Shown: piece after piece, positions 46,530 through 58,239 of the stretch | Position numbering within the stretch: position 1 is the stretch's first letter | How the letters are laid out: the number at the start of each line of letters is the position of its first letter | Source of the DNA: Diadophis punctatus similis | Taxonomy: Eukaryota > Chordata > Lepidosauria > Squamata > Dipsadidae | Length of the DNA: 64,000 nt | Direction of reading: 5' to 3' | Assembly (NCBI GenBank): GCA_023053685.1 | Contig: JALIGW010000002.1 | Location: 244,331,177 to 244,395,176 of the forward strand | Notes under the pieces: model-generated | What the model was told of the DNA's origin: nothing | What the model saw: the letters and a program-made list of their open reading frames with translations, nothing else | Database searches by the model: none | Made by a program: the position numbers and the translations under genes

Positions 46530-46765
46530 GAGACCAGTGAGGATGTGGCCGTGAACTTCACAGAGGAGAAAGAGACGTTCCTGGATTGGGATCCAGCAAC
46601 CTTTGACCAGGACTCCGTTCCAGAGAATTTGGAAATCGTGACCTGGATGGAGAAGCAGCTTCCTGCACAAAGAGCCAATCAATTGATTAAGGAGAAACCA
46701 AATCAGTCAGCAGTGAGGGTCATACTTCGCTTTGACCCAGAGACCTCTTCATTGTAACTTTAAAG
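46530..46765 (+). CDS. KRAB-A-like exon of unit E, splice donor mutated
   Basis: The acceptor is intact (TCTCTTTGCAG). The frame reads TSEDVAVNFTEEKETFLDWD, then SVPENLEIVTWMEKQLPA and closes at TAA 46755-46757. At the donor the conserved AAAG/GTGAGT has become AAAGATGAGT, so the normal 5' splice site is lost. With unit E also lacking its promoter, expression of this exon is doubtful. Confidence 0.45.
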
Positions 46766-46769
46766 ATGA

Positions 46770-47685
46770 GTAAACAAATCTTGGTTAAATTTTGGTTTGC
46801 AGAACCAGCATCCATTTTTTTAAATCTTTATTTGACAAATGAGCAATGCAGAAAAATTGGGTTTTGGTCCCAAGACGCTATTTCAAGGTCAGCCAGCATC
46901 CCACTTCATACCAAACTCTGCTTGGACACTTTGCCTGAACCTCTTTGGTTGTGGGGTGGGGGAATGGGAGGAGATCAGCCCCTTTCACACACGCTCTTCC
47001 CCATCTGATCTCTCTCACCTTCCTTTGAGTTTTCCTACTCACAACTATGCATTTTTGTCCCTGTTGGACTCCATCCTGCTGGTTTCTTCCATTTTGGCTC
47101 ATCAAAATCGTGGTTTGGAACATAAGCATTTGTTTTTTTATGGTTCCAGTTTGGATCAGTCCACACACAACCGCAGCACACACAGAATAGCACACACTCT
47201 GCTGGAGATAAGTTCCCTGAGGATGAGCTCTAGCCCGAGTCCGAAAGCTCAGAAGACAAAAACCTCTGATCTCGCTGACCTACCCAGATTGGATCCTTCA
47301 ACTTCATCCTGGGACACGTATATTCGCCTCCATTTGTGTTTTATCTTTATTTCACAAAACGGCAATGCAGTGAAGGTTTTTGCCTTAATTATTTGTGTTT
47401 CCTATAGGCAGTCCTCGACTTACGACTAAAACTGGCCTGCAATCTCACTTGTTGAGCAAAGCGGTCATTACGTGAGACATCCCATGACCGCTTTGCTCAA
47501 GAACTGCAATTCTGCCCTCACTGTTGCGATTGTTATTAGCAATGGCACTTTGACTTAGATACATAGAGCTTTACAGCACTCTCTTTACAAATGTTTACAC
47601 ATGTCAGCATCTTCCTTCAACAATTTTCTGATTTTCTGTTTTTCTCGAAAGGAAATAATATTCTTGTCTTCTTTCTTGTTCCACA
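46770..47685 (+). other. Intron of unit E
   Basis: Matches 58240-59150 closely. 47150-47300 is the right arm of the palindromic repeat; 47404-47550 is the TCCTCGACTTACGAC repeat. No gene. Confidence 0.5.
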
Positions 47686-47775
47686 GCAGGAAAACAGCTG
47701 TGACCAAAATTTACCTTCAAAACAACTAACAAGAGATAGTAGAAATTCAGCCCAAGGCAGCAGCCAAGGGAAAGC

Positions 47776-49017
47776 ATGGAGGGTGGGAAACTCTTGGATC
47801 CCCCATCAGACACAAGCAGCCCTCCAAGAACGCCCAAAAGAACCCATGAATGCTCAGAGTGTGGGGAATCCTTTGCTAGCAGGACTCTCCTTTTGACCCA
47901 CAGGAAGGACCATGTGGGAAGTGGATCCAGTCAAGATTTGGAGGGTGAGAAATCTTTCTCTGGGAAAAACTCCAAAGACCTCGGAATCCTCCCAACACTA
48001 AAACCCTATAAATGTGAGGAATGTGACTTCTGCTTTAGTCGAAAGTCAAGCCTTCTTACACATCAGAAAATCCACACTGGAGAGAAACCTTATCAGTGTC
48101 TGGAATGTGGGAAGTTTTTCCGCCAAAAAACCAATCTCAGAAAGCACGAGAGAATTCACACAGGGGAGAAACCTTACAAGTGTTGGGAATGTGGGAAGAG
48201 TTTTTCTCATAAGTCAAGTCTTTTGTCCCATGAGAAGATTCATGCAGGAATAAAGTCTTACAAATGCTTTGAGTGTGGAAAATGTTTCACCCTGAGTTCA
48301 GGTCTTCGGAGTCATTGGAAAACACACACAGGGGAGAAAAATGAAAAGTGCCTTGAATGTGGGAAATGTTTTTCCCAGAAATCAAACCTGGTGCAACATC
48401 AGAGAATTCACACCGGAGAGAGACCCTATGAATGCCCAGAATGTGAGAAGCGATTTGTAAATTCTTCTGATCTTTGTGAACACCAGAAGAGGCACAAAGG
48501 AGAAAAATCCTATGAATGTGGGAAGTGCGGGAAACGTTTTCTTACACAAAAAGAGCTTCATATTCATCACAGAATCCACACAGGGGAGAAGCCATTCCAA
48601 TGTGGGGAGTGTGGGATGTGCTTTTCCCGAAAACAAAACCTTGGAAGGCATCAGAGGGTCCACACAGGAGAGAAGCCCTACAGATGCACAGAATGTGGAA
48701 AATACTTTAGATACAAGAGAGGCCTTTGGAGTCATCATAAAACCCACACAAGGGAGAAACCATATCAATGCATCGACTGTGGAAGATTTTATAGTACCTC
48801 ATCAGCCCTTAGAAGTCATGTGAAAATTCACACAGGGGAAAAAAACTACAAATGTTTAGACTGTGGGAGAACATTTGCTCATTCATCTCACTTTAGAAAT
48901 CACAGCCGAATTCATACAGGAGAGAAACCTCACAAATGCTCAGAGTGTGATAAATGTTTTTCCCATAACGCTAATCTTGTGAGGCATCTGCGAATCCACA
49001 CTGGAGAAAAACCGTAG
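47776..49017 (+). CDS. C2H2 zinc-finger protein E, 13 fingers
   Basis: 413 residues in one exon (acceptor CTTGTTCCACAG, exon from 47687). ATG 47776 is in AGCATGG, with in-frame TAG TAG before it. The leader [12 protein letters not shown] and finger 1 (CSECGESFASRT) are as in gene A. Finger 1 is at 24-46, spacer 47-77, fingers 2-13 at 78-408, all ligands intact. Fingers 7-8 are of the VNSSDL / GKCGKRFLTQKELHIHH type shared only with gene F. The frame ends at TAG 49015-49017, the same stop as in gene A. The upstream promoter has been lost by the D/E recombination, so transcription may depend on unit D's promoter or may be absent. Confidence 0.85.
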   Translation: MEGGKLLDPPSDTSSPPRTPKRTHECSECGESFASRTLLLTHRKDHVGSGSSQDLEGEKSFSGKNSKDLGILPTLKPYKCEECDFCFSRKSSLLTHQKIHTGEKPYQCLECGKFFRQKTNLRKHERIHTGEKPYKCWECGKSFSHKSSLLSHEKIHAGIKSYKCFECGKCFTLSSGLRSHWKTHTGEKNEKCLECGKCFSQKSNLVQHQRIHTGERPYECPECEKRFVNSSDLCEHQKRHKGEKSYECGKCGKRFLTQKELHIHHRIHTGEKPFQCGECGMCFSRKQNLGRHQRVHTGEKPYRCTECGKYFRYKRGLWSHHKTHTREKPYQCIDCGRFYSTSSALRSHVKIHTGEKNYKCLDCGRTFAHSSHFRNHSRIHTGEKPHKCSECDKCFSHNANLVRHLRIHTGEKP

Positions 49018-49193
49018 AAATGTCTGGAGTGTGGGAAATGTTTTGCCCGTCCTTCAACACTTCGCATGCACACCAGATGTCACGCAGCAGAGTAGCCTCA
49101 CAAGTGCACAGAGTGTGAGAAACCTTTTCCTAGTAAATCAAAGCTAAAAAAGCACCAGAAAGTCCATAGCAGAGATAAATCTCTTCAGCTGTG
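49018..49193 (+). pseudogene. Untranslated finger 14-15 relics of gene E
   Basis: Directly after the [24 protein letters not shown], then an additional TAG in AGCAGAGTAGCC, then [21 protein letters not shown] and SRDKSLQL with its own stop. The reading frame is still that of gene B fingers 14-15. Confidence 0.8.
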
Positions 49194-49816
49194 AACAACG
49201 TTGGGAGCCCTTTTTTTCCACACATCTTAATGTTTACCAGGAACTTCACACAGTGACAGAAGGGAAATCCTACAATTATTTGGTGTGAGTAAAATGTTTT
49301 TCCTACTGAAGCAAAGGAACCTCAGAGAGTACACAATGAGGCAAAAGGGTGTAAATGTTGGGAGTGTGAGAATATTTTGCTCTCAAAGCCGCATTATAAA
49401 CTTACCAAAGTGATTACACAAAAGAGTTATAAGTATGTGGGGAGTTGATATAATGCTTTGTAGAGTGCAGGAAATCCTTGACTTATGACCACAACTTGGA
49501 ATGCATTTTGGTCATAAGTTCCTTCAGTTGTAAGTCAAGAAACCATGTATTTCCCTTAATTTTTACTAGACTGTGTTGATCAATGAGCAGAAGTGAAAAT
49601 TTAGAGAGGAGAAAATGGGACGAAGGGTGGAATGAATCTGGTGGTTTATTTAGTGCTAAAGTTTTGATGTTGAATCTTCTGGCTGAGGATGAAGAGGGAA
49701 AGTTTTCTTTTTCCTATTATATTTTTGGAATGAATTTTCTCCTTTTTTTCATTGTCTTTTTCATATAGTTACACATAAAAATTTGCATTAACTTTCTTTC
49801 TGTGCATATAATCATT

Positions 49817-49822
49817 AATAAA
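49817..49822 (+). terminator. Polyadenylation signal AATAAA of gene E
   Basis: ATCATTAATAAAAATATCG, about 800 bases after the coding stop; the position is conserved with the other units. Confidence 0.6.
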
Positions 49823-49849
49823 AATATCGTTCAAAATAACCAAGAGGGC

Positions 49850-50995
49850 CTTTTTCAGGAGATGGACTGGGTGGCTCAAAACAGACAAGATGGCAGTTCA
49901 GATTGTGCCATACTGTGCAGCCAAAGTGGGTTGAGGAAGTTGCTCTCGGACCTCCACTGGATCAGGAAATGGGCTGCGGGGAGGAGGAGAAGGTGGAGGA
50001 GGAAGGCCGTCAGGGAGTCCAGGGCCCATGGTTCCCAGCAGCAACTAGAGGGTGGAGCCACACTTCTCAGAGAAGGGGCAGGAAACCTGTTGCAAGAGGC
50101 TATCAGAAGATGCCCCCTAGAGGAGAGATGGGGAACTGTCAGTCCCAGCAGGATCCGCTCTTGGTGGGGATGTGGAGGGGGGAGGAAAATGAGGGGAAGG
50201 GGAGGCACTTTGCCACCCCTCCAAAAACGGCAGGAAATATAAGAGATGTGAAGAAAACCCCAGGAACTCTCTGGGCTACAAGGAAAGTAATATCCATGCT
50301 TCTCTATCCCTCTTTCTTTGGGGGGGGTGTCTGGGGAGGGGGTCACAATAAGCATAACTACACCCATACTCCTGGGCTCTCCTTTGACTACACCTATCCT
50401 GGATACCCCAAACTTTTCTTCTCTCCTGCAATCTCATCCCCGCTAGGTTTTCGAGACCTCTTTCCTGTCCCCCTCCCAAATAGACCCCCGTTTCAGTCTT
50501 GGGGTGTGTGTGTGTTGCAGCTTCAGGGGGCTTCTTCATGCCAGGACCGGAGGGCAGTGTGGGCTTCCTTTTGTGCCCCCCTCCCCATGATTCTCCACTT
50601 GAATCTCCCTTTCTCTGTGTGCCTGGAGGGGTGGACTAGATGCCCTCTTAAAGTCCTTTGATGCCCCCTTGAGTCCAGGCTGGGTCTGCCGAGGTTTTGA
50701 AAGGGGAAAGTGGAGCCAGAGGGTCTCTATGGAGAGCCTCCATCCTCCAGGTCATGGTTGTCCCTAAGATGCTTTTCCAAAAGGGGATCTGGACTTTCTT
50801 GGGGTTTCCCTCCATGAAAACATTTCCCTTCTCATCCCAGAAGCTTCTCCAGTTCTGACTGAGCGGTGGAGGATGGAAGGATGGAAATTCCTCACAGTCA
50901 TTTGGTGCTGAATCAGGGTGCAAAGGGGTGTGGAGCCTCCCTGAGGCTGCTAAAAGGACCCTGTTGTAGACAGGAGGTTGGGGGAGGGGTCCTTT
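49850..50995 (+). other. Shared 3' flank of zinc-finger units (copy 4)
   Basis: Includes the [11 protein letters not shown] frame (49862 onward) and the left arm of the inverted-repeat pair (50772-50865). The internal part between the arms is replaced from about 51000. Confidence 0.5.
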
Positions 50996-51374
50996 CCACC
51001 ACCTCCCACTAAAACCTTTAGGCTTGCTATGCTAAATAGCTTCATGTCTCCCCAGGTCACAGGTATCTTACAAAGTGTCCTATTTTCATATGCAAGCTAT
51101 GTGGTTTTTGTTATGAGCGAGCTATTCTTCTTTCTAGTATCCTGGCTAGTGGTTTCCTAACTGGTAAGTTGCTAGTCTCTGCCTCCCTAGGACTATGGAT
51201 CCCCCCCACTCCCCCTCCCCTCCCCCCTGCAGAGAAGGATAAAAGCAGTTCAAATCTTTGTCTCAGGCAGCCCCTCCCCCCACTCTCCCCAAGAGAGAGA
51301 GAGGCAGAGGGAGAAATTCAATGCAGAGAAAAGTTAAATCCCACACTTAGGTAAGAAAAACCAAAAATATACAT
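50996..51374 (+). other. Inserted non-coding sequence, not recognised
   Basis: Absent from the equivalent points at 20880, 31795 and 62640. No known element identified in this part; it leads into a CR1 fragment. Confidence 0.4.
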
Positions 51375-51985
51375 ATAAACTGGGTGAAACCAGACTCAAT
51401 GCCAGCAGTGTGCAGCGGCAGCCAAAACAGCCAATGCAATCCTAAACTGCATCAATAGAGGGATACAATCTAGGTCTAGGGAGGTACTAATACCACTATA
51501 AAGCCTAAGTTAGACCACACTATAAAAAGATGTTGAGATTCTAGAAAAAGGGCAGAGAAGAGCAACCAGGATGATCAGAGGACTGGAGACTTAAAAACAT
51601 ATGAAGAACATTTACAGGAACTGGGCATGGATAGTCTAGTGAAGAGAAGGACCAGGGGAGACATGATAGCAATGTTCCAATATTTGAGGGGCTGACACAG
51701 GAGGGGGTCAAGATATTTTCCAAGGCAACAGAAAGCCAGACAAGGAGTAATGGATGGAAATAATGGACCAATGAAAGATTCAACCTGGAAATAAGGAGAA
51801 AATTTCTGACAGTGTGAACAATCCACCAATGGAACAGCTTTTGCCTTCGGAGGTTGTGAGAGCTCCAACACTTGAGACTTTCAATACGAAACGGGACAGC
51901 CATTTGTCGGAAATGGTATAGGGACTCCTGCTTGAGGAGGGGTTGGACTAGATGACCTACAAGGTCCCTTCCGACTGTTAATCAG
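51375..51985 (+). mobile_element. CR1-clade LINE 3' fragment
   Basis: The C-terminal ORF2 region and 3' end are degraded but recognisable from AGAAGGACCAGGGGAGACAT and the terminal GGTTGGACTAGATGACCTAC with AAGGTCCCTTCCGACT, the usual squamate CR1 3' signature. Frames are broken. Confidence 0.7.
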
Positions 51986-52330
51986 GAGCAAAGCTGCTTA
52001 ATTATTTGTTCTAAGGCAAAGAAATGAAGACAAGAGAAAATGTATTTTTTTCCAGAGTTCATATTCCTCACTCTCATGTCCATTATCTCCACACCTGGGT
52101 CCTATCTCCACATGTGAGCCTTCCTCTGACCCCCCAGGGCCTCATATGTACATACATTCCATTACCTGATCCTTCACATGTCTTTTACCTGCAGATGGAC
52201 ATCTCCTCCTGATGGGTTGGTCTACCTGTGTTGTGCCTTGTGTTTGTGACATGATACACATCCCTTCTCTCTCTCCCCCCTCCCCCACCCCCAGTCAGTT
52301 TCTTCAATCAGAAGCAAAACATTTTCAAGG

Positions 52331-52336
<6 letters not shown>
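51986..52336 (+). other. Non-coding stretch returning to the shared 3' flank
   Basis: From TGCAGATGGACATCTCCTCC (52190) it rejoins the shared flank. The right arm of the inverted-repeat pair is degraded here (CAGTCAGTTTCTTCAATCAG). Confidence 0.4.

Positions 52337-52390
<54 letters not shown>
52337..52390. repeat. (TG)n microsatellite
   Basis: 27 TG units, at the point where other copies read AAGGGAAACAAATACCC. Confidence 0.95.
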
Positions 52391-53439
52391 CGTGTATTCC
52401 TTTTGGGGAGAAAAATGCACCTTTGGGAAGTGAAGCCAGAGTTTTGGGGCTCCTTCTGACTCAGTCTGGGGGGGAGGAAGCCCCCAGCAGTGGCCGGTCT
52501 GGAGCCTTTTTTAGAATTTAGCCAAGGGGGGGAGAGAGAGCCTGGAAGGCTGGGGTCCCCGGAAACCCCTTCCTGCAACCCCTTTTTTTGCCTGCGTGGT
52601 TAAATTCACAAGTTCCCGTCTGAGCAGCAGCTCCTGGAGAGATGAAACGTTCTTCCCTCCAAGAGCCCAGAGCGAAGGAGCCCCCAGGAGACGCCCCCCC
52701 CCAGACCCCATACAGGAGAGTTCAACACCAAGGACTTTGCTCTAGGCCTGTGGGAGAGACCCTCCCTCCAGAACTTGCTTCTTGGTGCAGCAGCCCCAGG
52801 ACCGCAGTTGAATGGGAGGCGAAGGTTGTCCCATTAGGGAGACAAGTGGTCCTGGGTTAAAATCCTGATGCTGCCACTGTCACCTTTCATGGGAGCCTGT
52901 TGTGGCCTGGCCAAGGACCTACTTTTGAGCAAGAGACAGTTTGGATGATCTATTGGGGTGGGAGTTGACTACAGGGGGGTCTGAGTCTCTGTGGAGTGGG
53001 CGGCATACAAATGCAACTAATAAATAAATAAAATCTGGGGGTCCTGAGAAGGGACCCCAGATTCCCTGGATATACCCAACTTTTCTTCTCCCCACAACTT
53101 AAGTCCTACTATCCGCCTTTGCATGAATTTGGGGTTCAGCTCTCTTCTCTGTCCCCTGCAACCCCCCAAAGACAATCTCAAAGGGAGGGTCTCTAGCCCC
53201 CCTCACAAAAGGGATAGCTTGGGGGAGTCAATTTAGGGAAGCAACCCACCCAATATGCTTCTTCCTCAGTTCCCACTTCCCATCCAGGTTCTGATTAAGC
53301 AATGGGGGGTTATGGTCTGTGTGTGTGTGGGAGGGTTCTGGATCTCCTCCCCAAATTTATCTGTACGGTTTTCTTTTTAACCTTAAATAAATCTAGTCAC
53401 CAACAACTCCACTTATCTAATCTGGGAGAACCAGTTTGA
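52391..53439 (+). other. Shared 3' flank, end of copy 4
   Basis: Parallels 21150-21700 and 62905-63700. A LINE-tail fragment (GTGGGCGGCATACAAATGC, AAATAAATAAA) is at 52998-53035. No gene. Confidence 0.45.
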
Positions 53440-53690
53440 TCCGGGTCTGGCGTTGCCTGCAGGGAGCGGATCCCTCCCTTCCCTCCAGGGGGGCAAAGGG
53501 GGCTCCGTCCCCGGGATGGATCTGGCCCAGGCTCCCCGGGTTGATCCGGGAAGGACTTTTGGGTAGGTTGCTTTTTGAAGGTCTCTCTGTGGTCCGTTTG
53601 AACAGGAAGCCTCTCAACATCCGTTTCCCTCAAGCGCAGTTGGAGAAATGGAGTAAACGGAGCTTTCAGAGGTTTTTTTGAGCTATGCAG
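53440..53690 (+). promoter_or_regulatory. Orphan exon 1 fragment of a zinc-finger unit
   Basis: GGCGTTGCCTGCAGGGAGCG, CTCCGTCCCCGGGATGGATC and the donor-like TTTTGG/GTAGGT (about 53563) match the downstream half of exon 1 in unit A. The GC-box core upstream is missing and no KRAB-like or finger exon follows before the next unit. Confidence 0.5.
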
Positions 53691-54217
53691 TGTAGAATTT
53701 GTTACGTCCGGATGGCGAGCACGTGGCCAAGAGAAGCATTCCTATTGGCTACAGCTGACGGCAAAGGGGGGTTAGGGTTAGGCCCCTTTCTCCCCCCTTC
53801 TTCCCCCAGAAGTATTGAGGGCGCCTCTCAGCCCCACTCCTCCCCCAGACGAGCCCCCTCCTTACCGGGGGTCTTCTCCCCACCCCCTTCACTACCAGGC
53901 CAGCACCTCCACCGGCAACATCGGGGGAATCCCAGCAGAGCCCATGGATGCTGCCCCACAAGCGCCCCCAAAGAGAGGGGAAAGACACAGATGCTCCCAG
54001 CCCCAGAGGCGGCATCGGTGGGTCTGGATTGGGGGGAGGGAGCGTTCTCCTCAAACGTCGGAATTGAGGGTAGCCAGGAAAGCGCAAGGACCAATGGGAA
54101 CTCTCCATTCTGCAGCGTCATCGGTGTCCGGGCAGAGTCTCCGCAGCCCCATAGCTTGCGAGGAGTTGGGGGTCTCTGAGAGGGCTGAACGGAGAGTCTT
54201 TGGGCACCTTAAAACAA

Positions 54218-54227
<10 letters not shown>
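53691..54227 (+). other. Second copy of the 32940-33150 segment plus unrecognised flank
   Basis: 53840-54045 matches 32940-33150 with small indels that change frame, so the open frames here are not taken as coding. Confidence 0.4.

Positions 54228-54310
<83 letters not shown>
54228..54310. repeat. (GA)n microsatellite
   Basis: About 82 bases of pure GA after a short CA run. Confidence 0.95.
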
Positions 54311-54314
<4 letters not shown>

Positions 54315-54870
54315 TCCCGGGTGTGAGTGTCCCTCCCCCAATCATGTGGGATCGCGGACACCCCCGCCCCTCCCGAAAACTTCTCTCCCAGTCCAGCCGG
54401 ATCCTCTCCCCAGCCCCCTCCCCTCTTCACTGGGGAATCCTCCACTCGGGTCTCTCGGGAAAGGCGCAGCTTCCCTTCACGGGAGAAAAACGCGAGTTCC
54501 TTTCTTGAAACACGTGTCTCCCTTGCTCAGAACGTCTGGAGGGAGCGGCTCCTTCGGATTTCCCTCCCGTCAGCCCCAAATGTGAAGGAATCTCCCTCTT
54601 TCTGTCGTTCGGGATCCACCTTTTTCTGGCAAGAGAGACCCGAAGGAAGATCCCGGAATAAAGTTTGGCCGTTTCTCCTCCGATTTCTGCTCCTTTCTTC
54701 GGATAACTTTGTCATCTTGCCATAATTTCAAGGACTCCCAGCAGGAAAAGAGATGAAGTCATATATGGGGCTGTGGGGGCTGCCTTTAAAAGGGGCAGAA
54801 CTTCAACTGTGCACAAGAAGTTGCCATCTTGATTCTGGAGCTGAGGTCCAATAAATAAAACTGGGCTAAG
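54311..54870 (+). other. GC-rich stretch, not recognised
   Basis: CpG is moderately frequent (54340-54690). There are CCATCTTG motifs near the end. No duplicate in the window and no domain in any frame. Confidence 0.35.
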
Positions 54871-54879
54871 AAAGGAAGT

Positions 54880-54990
54880 TCCAGGCCCTCCTTGGCCATC
54901 AAAGCCAGCTGGGTGACCTGGAGCCCCTCATTCTTTCAGCCTAGCCCCCCTCACAGGGTTGTTGTGAGGCAAATAGGAGGAAGATGTGTG
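54880..54990 (+). mobile_element. SINE fragment (Sauria-SINE-like 3' part)
   Basis: CCTTGGCCATCAAAGCCAGC, CACAGGGTTGTTGTGAGGC and AAATAGGAGG match the bodies at 1461 and 36483; the tRNA-like head is missing. Confidence 0.6.
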
Positions 54991-55014
54991 GGATTGAGAA
55001 CTACCATACTTGTA

Positions 55015-55285
55015 ATGAAATCTTGATAAATCTTGTAGCATTTGCAAAAGTGGGTCACCCAAGACAAATTCCTTCTGTGTCCAATCACACTTGGCCAATA
55101 AAGAATTCTATTCTATTCTATTCTATTCTATTCTATTCTATTCTATTCTATTCTATTCTATTCTATTCTATTCTATTCTATTCTATTCTTATTGCTATTC
55201 TATTTTATTTTTATTGCTATTCTATTCTATACTTCCATTCCATTCTATTCTACTTCTACTCTACTCTTATTCTGTTTTGTATAAA
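55015..55285 (+). repeat. CR1-like LINE 3' end with (TTCTA)n microsatellite, second copy
   Basis: Same tail as 33960-34235; pure TTCTA from 55105 to 55190, then variants with TTTTATTG and TTCCA to 55275. The first copy is longer and has TTCTG at its start. Confidence 0.85.
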
Positions 55286-55296
55286 TATTTGGAAAA

Positions 55297-56360
55297 TTGC
55301 AAAATACTGACTTCACTGAGACCTCTGGAGACCCCAAAGGAAACACAAGAAAAAGAAATTATGTGTTTGGTGTGTGTGAAATATTTTTCTGGACTGTTTA
55401 CCTGGGTCTGCAGGTAAAAATGCCCTCCAGAAACCCTCCAGGTGGTCGGACGGCTGTACACTCTTTCCAGGTGACAAAGCCCATCAGAGTTTGGTATGTG
55501 GAAAATCTGTTGCTTGAAATGAGACAATTGTTGTCCTGCATTTGTGAGTCCCCTCAGAGAGGAGCCCTAGAAGTCCTTGTAGCATAGAAAAAGTTTTATC
55601 CTGGAATCCTTTCAAAAAAATAGGAAAACAGGACATAATTGTGGTAAAGAGAGAAAAAAGGTCCCTGGCATGTTGTTATTAAATAAAGCTTGTCAGCTTT
55701 TTAATTTGAAATGTCAGAAATGGTGTAGCGTCTCCTGATTGGGTGGAGGATTGGACAATTAACCTATTAATTTAGATTGTATTTAAATTCCTTAATGGAT
55801 AATCTTATTATTCTCTTACTGTGATATTTCATCATTATTCATGTACCATGTTACATTAAATATTCTTCTTGCTTATTTCTACCAATCTGGAGCCAATTTC
55901 CATAGAGACATCACTTCAAATAGTTTTGTGGGATTCATTGGCTTCACTAAATGAGACCCACCTTAACTCATCCCTTGCCTCTAATCCTGGTTAATTCTCT
56001 CCTTCTCCTCTGTCCTCCATGAAATGGCATCTCATCCCCAGCTCTACCCAAGATAATGTTTTCCTAGCTGTTTTACTTGGGAAGTGGTCTCTTCCCTCTT
56101 GTTCCCATAGAAATGTCCTTTGTGACATAGTGGCTGATGTGCTCAGAAGCTGGGATCTGCCGGACTCCTATTGGCTACTTTAAGGGGGCTTCTGCCATCT
56201 TCCCGCCCCCTGTGATCCCCTTGATCTGGACACCTGGTTCCCCAGAAATGCCTGGTACCTGGATGTTCCTCCAGTCTGATGGAGGCTCTTTCTCTTTATG
56301 CATTTAAACTCTTTGGGAAGAAGGTCCAGTCCTGGGATACACAGAAGGTCAACTGAGAGC
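55297..56360 (+). other. Duplicated junction block (copy 2 of 2)
   Basis: Follows 34250-35355. The CR1-type tail in the middle is partly deleted here (GGTGGAGGATTGGACAATTAACC). Confidence 0.55.
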
Positions 56361-56815
56361 ATCTGGATCTGGAAACCTGGTTCCCCAGAAGTGGATCCCA
56401 CTATAGCACAAGGGATGAGGTGCCCATAATTGAAGGGGGAACAGAATTCCCCTCGAAGCTGCTCTTCCTCTGGGTCAGGATCCCCCCCCCCTCTTCTCCA
56501 GCTCCAGAAACGCCAGGAGCCTTAAAATCAGTCAGGGAGAATAGCTCAGGGTGGAAATGGGGGGGTCCTTGGTGGTCTCAGAGCTTCGGGGTTTCCCCAG
56601 AGACGTCTCATTACCCAAACTAGGTAACATCATCAGGGTAGCAACCAACCACCAACCTCAGGGAGCCCCAAGGACCCTCCAACTCTTACGGGGCCTTTTT
56701 GGGCAACTCTTTCAGGGCATCTGCAGAGCTTCAGCTTCCAGCACCCACACAGACAGACAGACAGACAGACACACACACACACACACACTATCACAAAAAC
56801 ACGCAAAGGGTTTCG
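56361..56815 (+). other. 5' flank of unit F
   Basis: Parallels 22550-22970 of unit C, including CAGAGACGTCTCATTACCC and a CACACAGACAGACAGAC array (56745-56788). No gene. Confidence 0.45.
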
Positions 56816-56819
56816 GAGC

Positions 56820-57230
56820 ACGTGGTCCTAGCTGAAAGGGGGAAGGGGGAAGGAGAAGAGGCGGGGCCTCAAGGAGTAGGCGGAGCCTGAGAGGAAGCCG
56901 GAAGCTTCCCCCCCCCCTTGCTTTCCAGTGGTTGGATCTCCGCTTTCCTTCGCCCTGCGAGGATCGGCGCTGGATACTTTTGGAAAGACTTCTGGGTCCC
57001 ACTCGAGGCAGGTAAGGCTGCTCTCCCTCCGGCCTCCAGGCCGCCCCTCCTGCCAGCAGATCTTCTCCCCGCCAGGAGGAAAGGAGATGCGGATCCCGTT
57101 CTTCAGCTTGCCGGGTTTTCCTGGGGAGATCCGGCTCTGGCGTTGGCTGCAGGGAGTGGATCCCGCCCTTCCCTCCAGGGTGGCTGCAGAGCCAGTTCCG
57201 TCAGAGCACGAGGTCTCTGAGGATGCGAAT
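56820..57230 (+). promoter_or_regulatory. CpG-rich promoter and exon 1 of unit F
   Basis: GC boxes GGCGGGGCC (56860-56868) and GGCGGAGCC (56879-56887), an ETS-type CCGGAAG (56898-56904), exon 1 text and donor GAGGCAG/GTAAGG (donor GT at about 57012). Most similar to the unit C promoter. Confidence 0.6.
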
Positions 57231-58001
57231 CCCGCAAGTGCATTTAAAAAAAAGTGTAAATTGTGCTTTAAAATATTTACTGAGATTTTTAATGTGTTAT
57301 TAAGACACTCTGACCTCTTTGCGACGGGGAGGGGAGGTTTTTGGGGAAAGAAAAGAAGTTTAATTGAATTGAGATCGTTTTTTCTTAACCCACAAAAGGG
57401 ATCCTCTTTCTTTGAGCTCTGTCTGAAAGGGGAAAAATGAAATCCTTTGTTTTTATGCTAATCTTTTACTTTGCTTCTGCTTTAAAAAGATACGTGGAAT
57501 TTCTAAACTTTGTATTTTCCTTGTTTTGCCCAGAAGAGGCTGTGATGTGGGAGCTCCTCCTTGGTGGATTTTTTTTCAAAGAAGAAAAGGAAGTTTTGAG
57601 GGGGGTCTTGTGAGGAGCTGCTGGAACAAGCTGATGGCCAGAAGGCTCGCTTGAATAATTGTAAATAAATTTTTGAAAAGCCTAACTGGAATCTTTGTGG
57701 CCTTGCAGCCTCCAAAAAGAGCAGGAAAGAGCAGCCCTTTTCACACACGCTCTGCCCCATCTGATCTCTCTCATCTTCCACTGAGTTTTCCTTTGCACAA
57801 CTATGCTTTGGTCCCTGTTGGACTTCAGCCTGCTGGTTTCTTCCATTTTCTCTTATTAAGATATTTTTGAATTACGATTCAATCTTCATTATTTTGTATC
57901 CTCATCCAGTAATCCTATTTTCTCCTCCCTCTTCCAGGTCATTTACAGATCATGTTCAATATCACTGTCTGCATCTGAGCCTTTTTCATTTCTCTTTGCA
58001 G

Positions 58002-58233
58002 GAGAACAGTGAGGATGTGGCCGTGAACTTCACAGAGGAGAAAGAGACGTTCCTGGATTGGGATCCACCAACCTTTGACCAGGACTCCGTTCCAGAGAAT
58101 TTGGAAATCGTGGCCTGGATGGAGAAGCAGCTTCCTGCACAAAGGGACAATTGATTAAGGAGAAACCAAATCGGTCAGCAGTGAGGGTCATACCTGGCCT
58201 TGAGCCAGAGACCTCTTCATTGTAACTTTAATG
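58002..58233 (+). CDS. KRAB-A-like exon of unit F
   Basis: Acceptor TCTCTTTGCAG, donor AATG/GTGAGT. Reads NSEDVAVNFTEEKETFLDWD, then SVPENLEIVAWMEKQLPA and stops at TGA 58152-58154 because a 4-base deletion relative to unit C (CAATCGATTGATTAAG to CAATTGATTAAG) shifts the frame. The KRAB-like core is complete, but it cannot continue to the donor or to the fingers. Confidence 0.45.
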
Positions 58234-58239
58234 GTGAGT

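Noticed and set aside
53815..54585. 256-codon frame through the GA microsatellite
   Set aside because: About 30 residues are Glu/Arg from the GA repeat, and the flanking homologous segment at 32940-33150 is not in the same frame.
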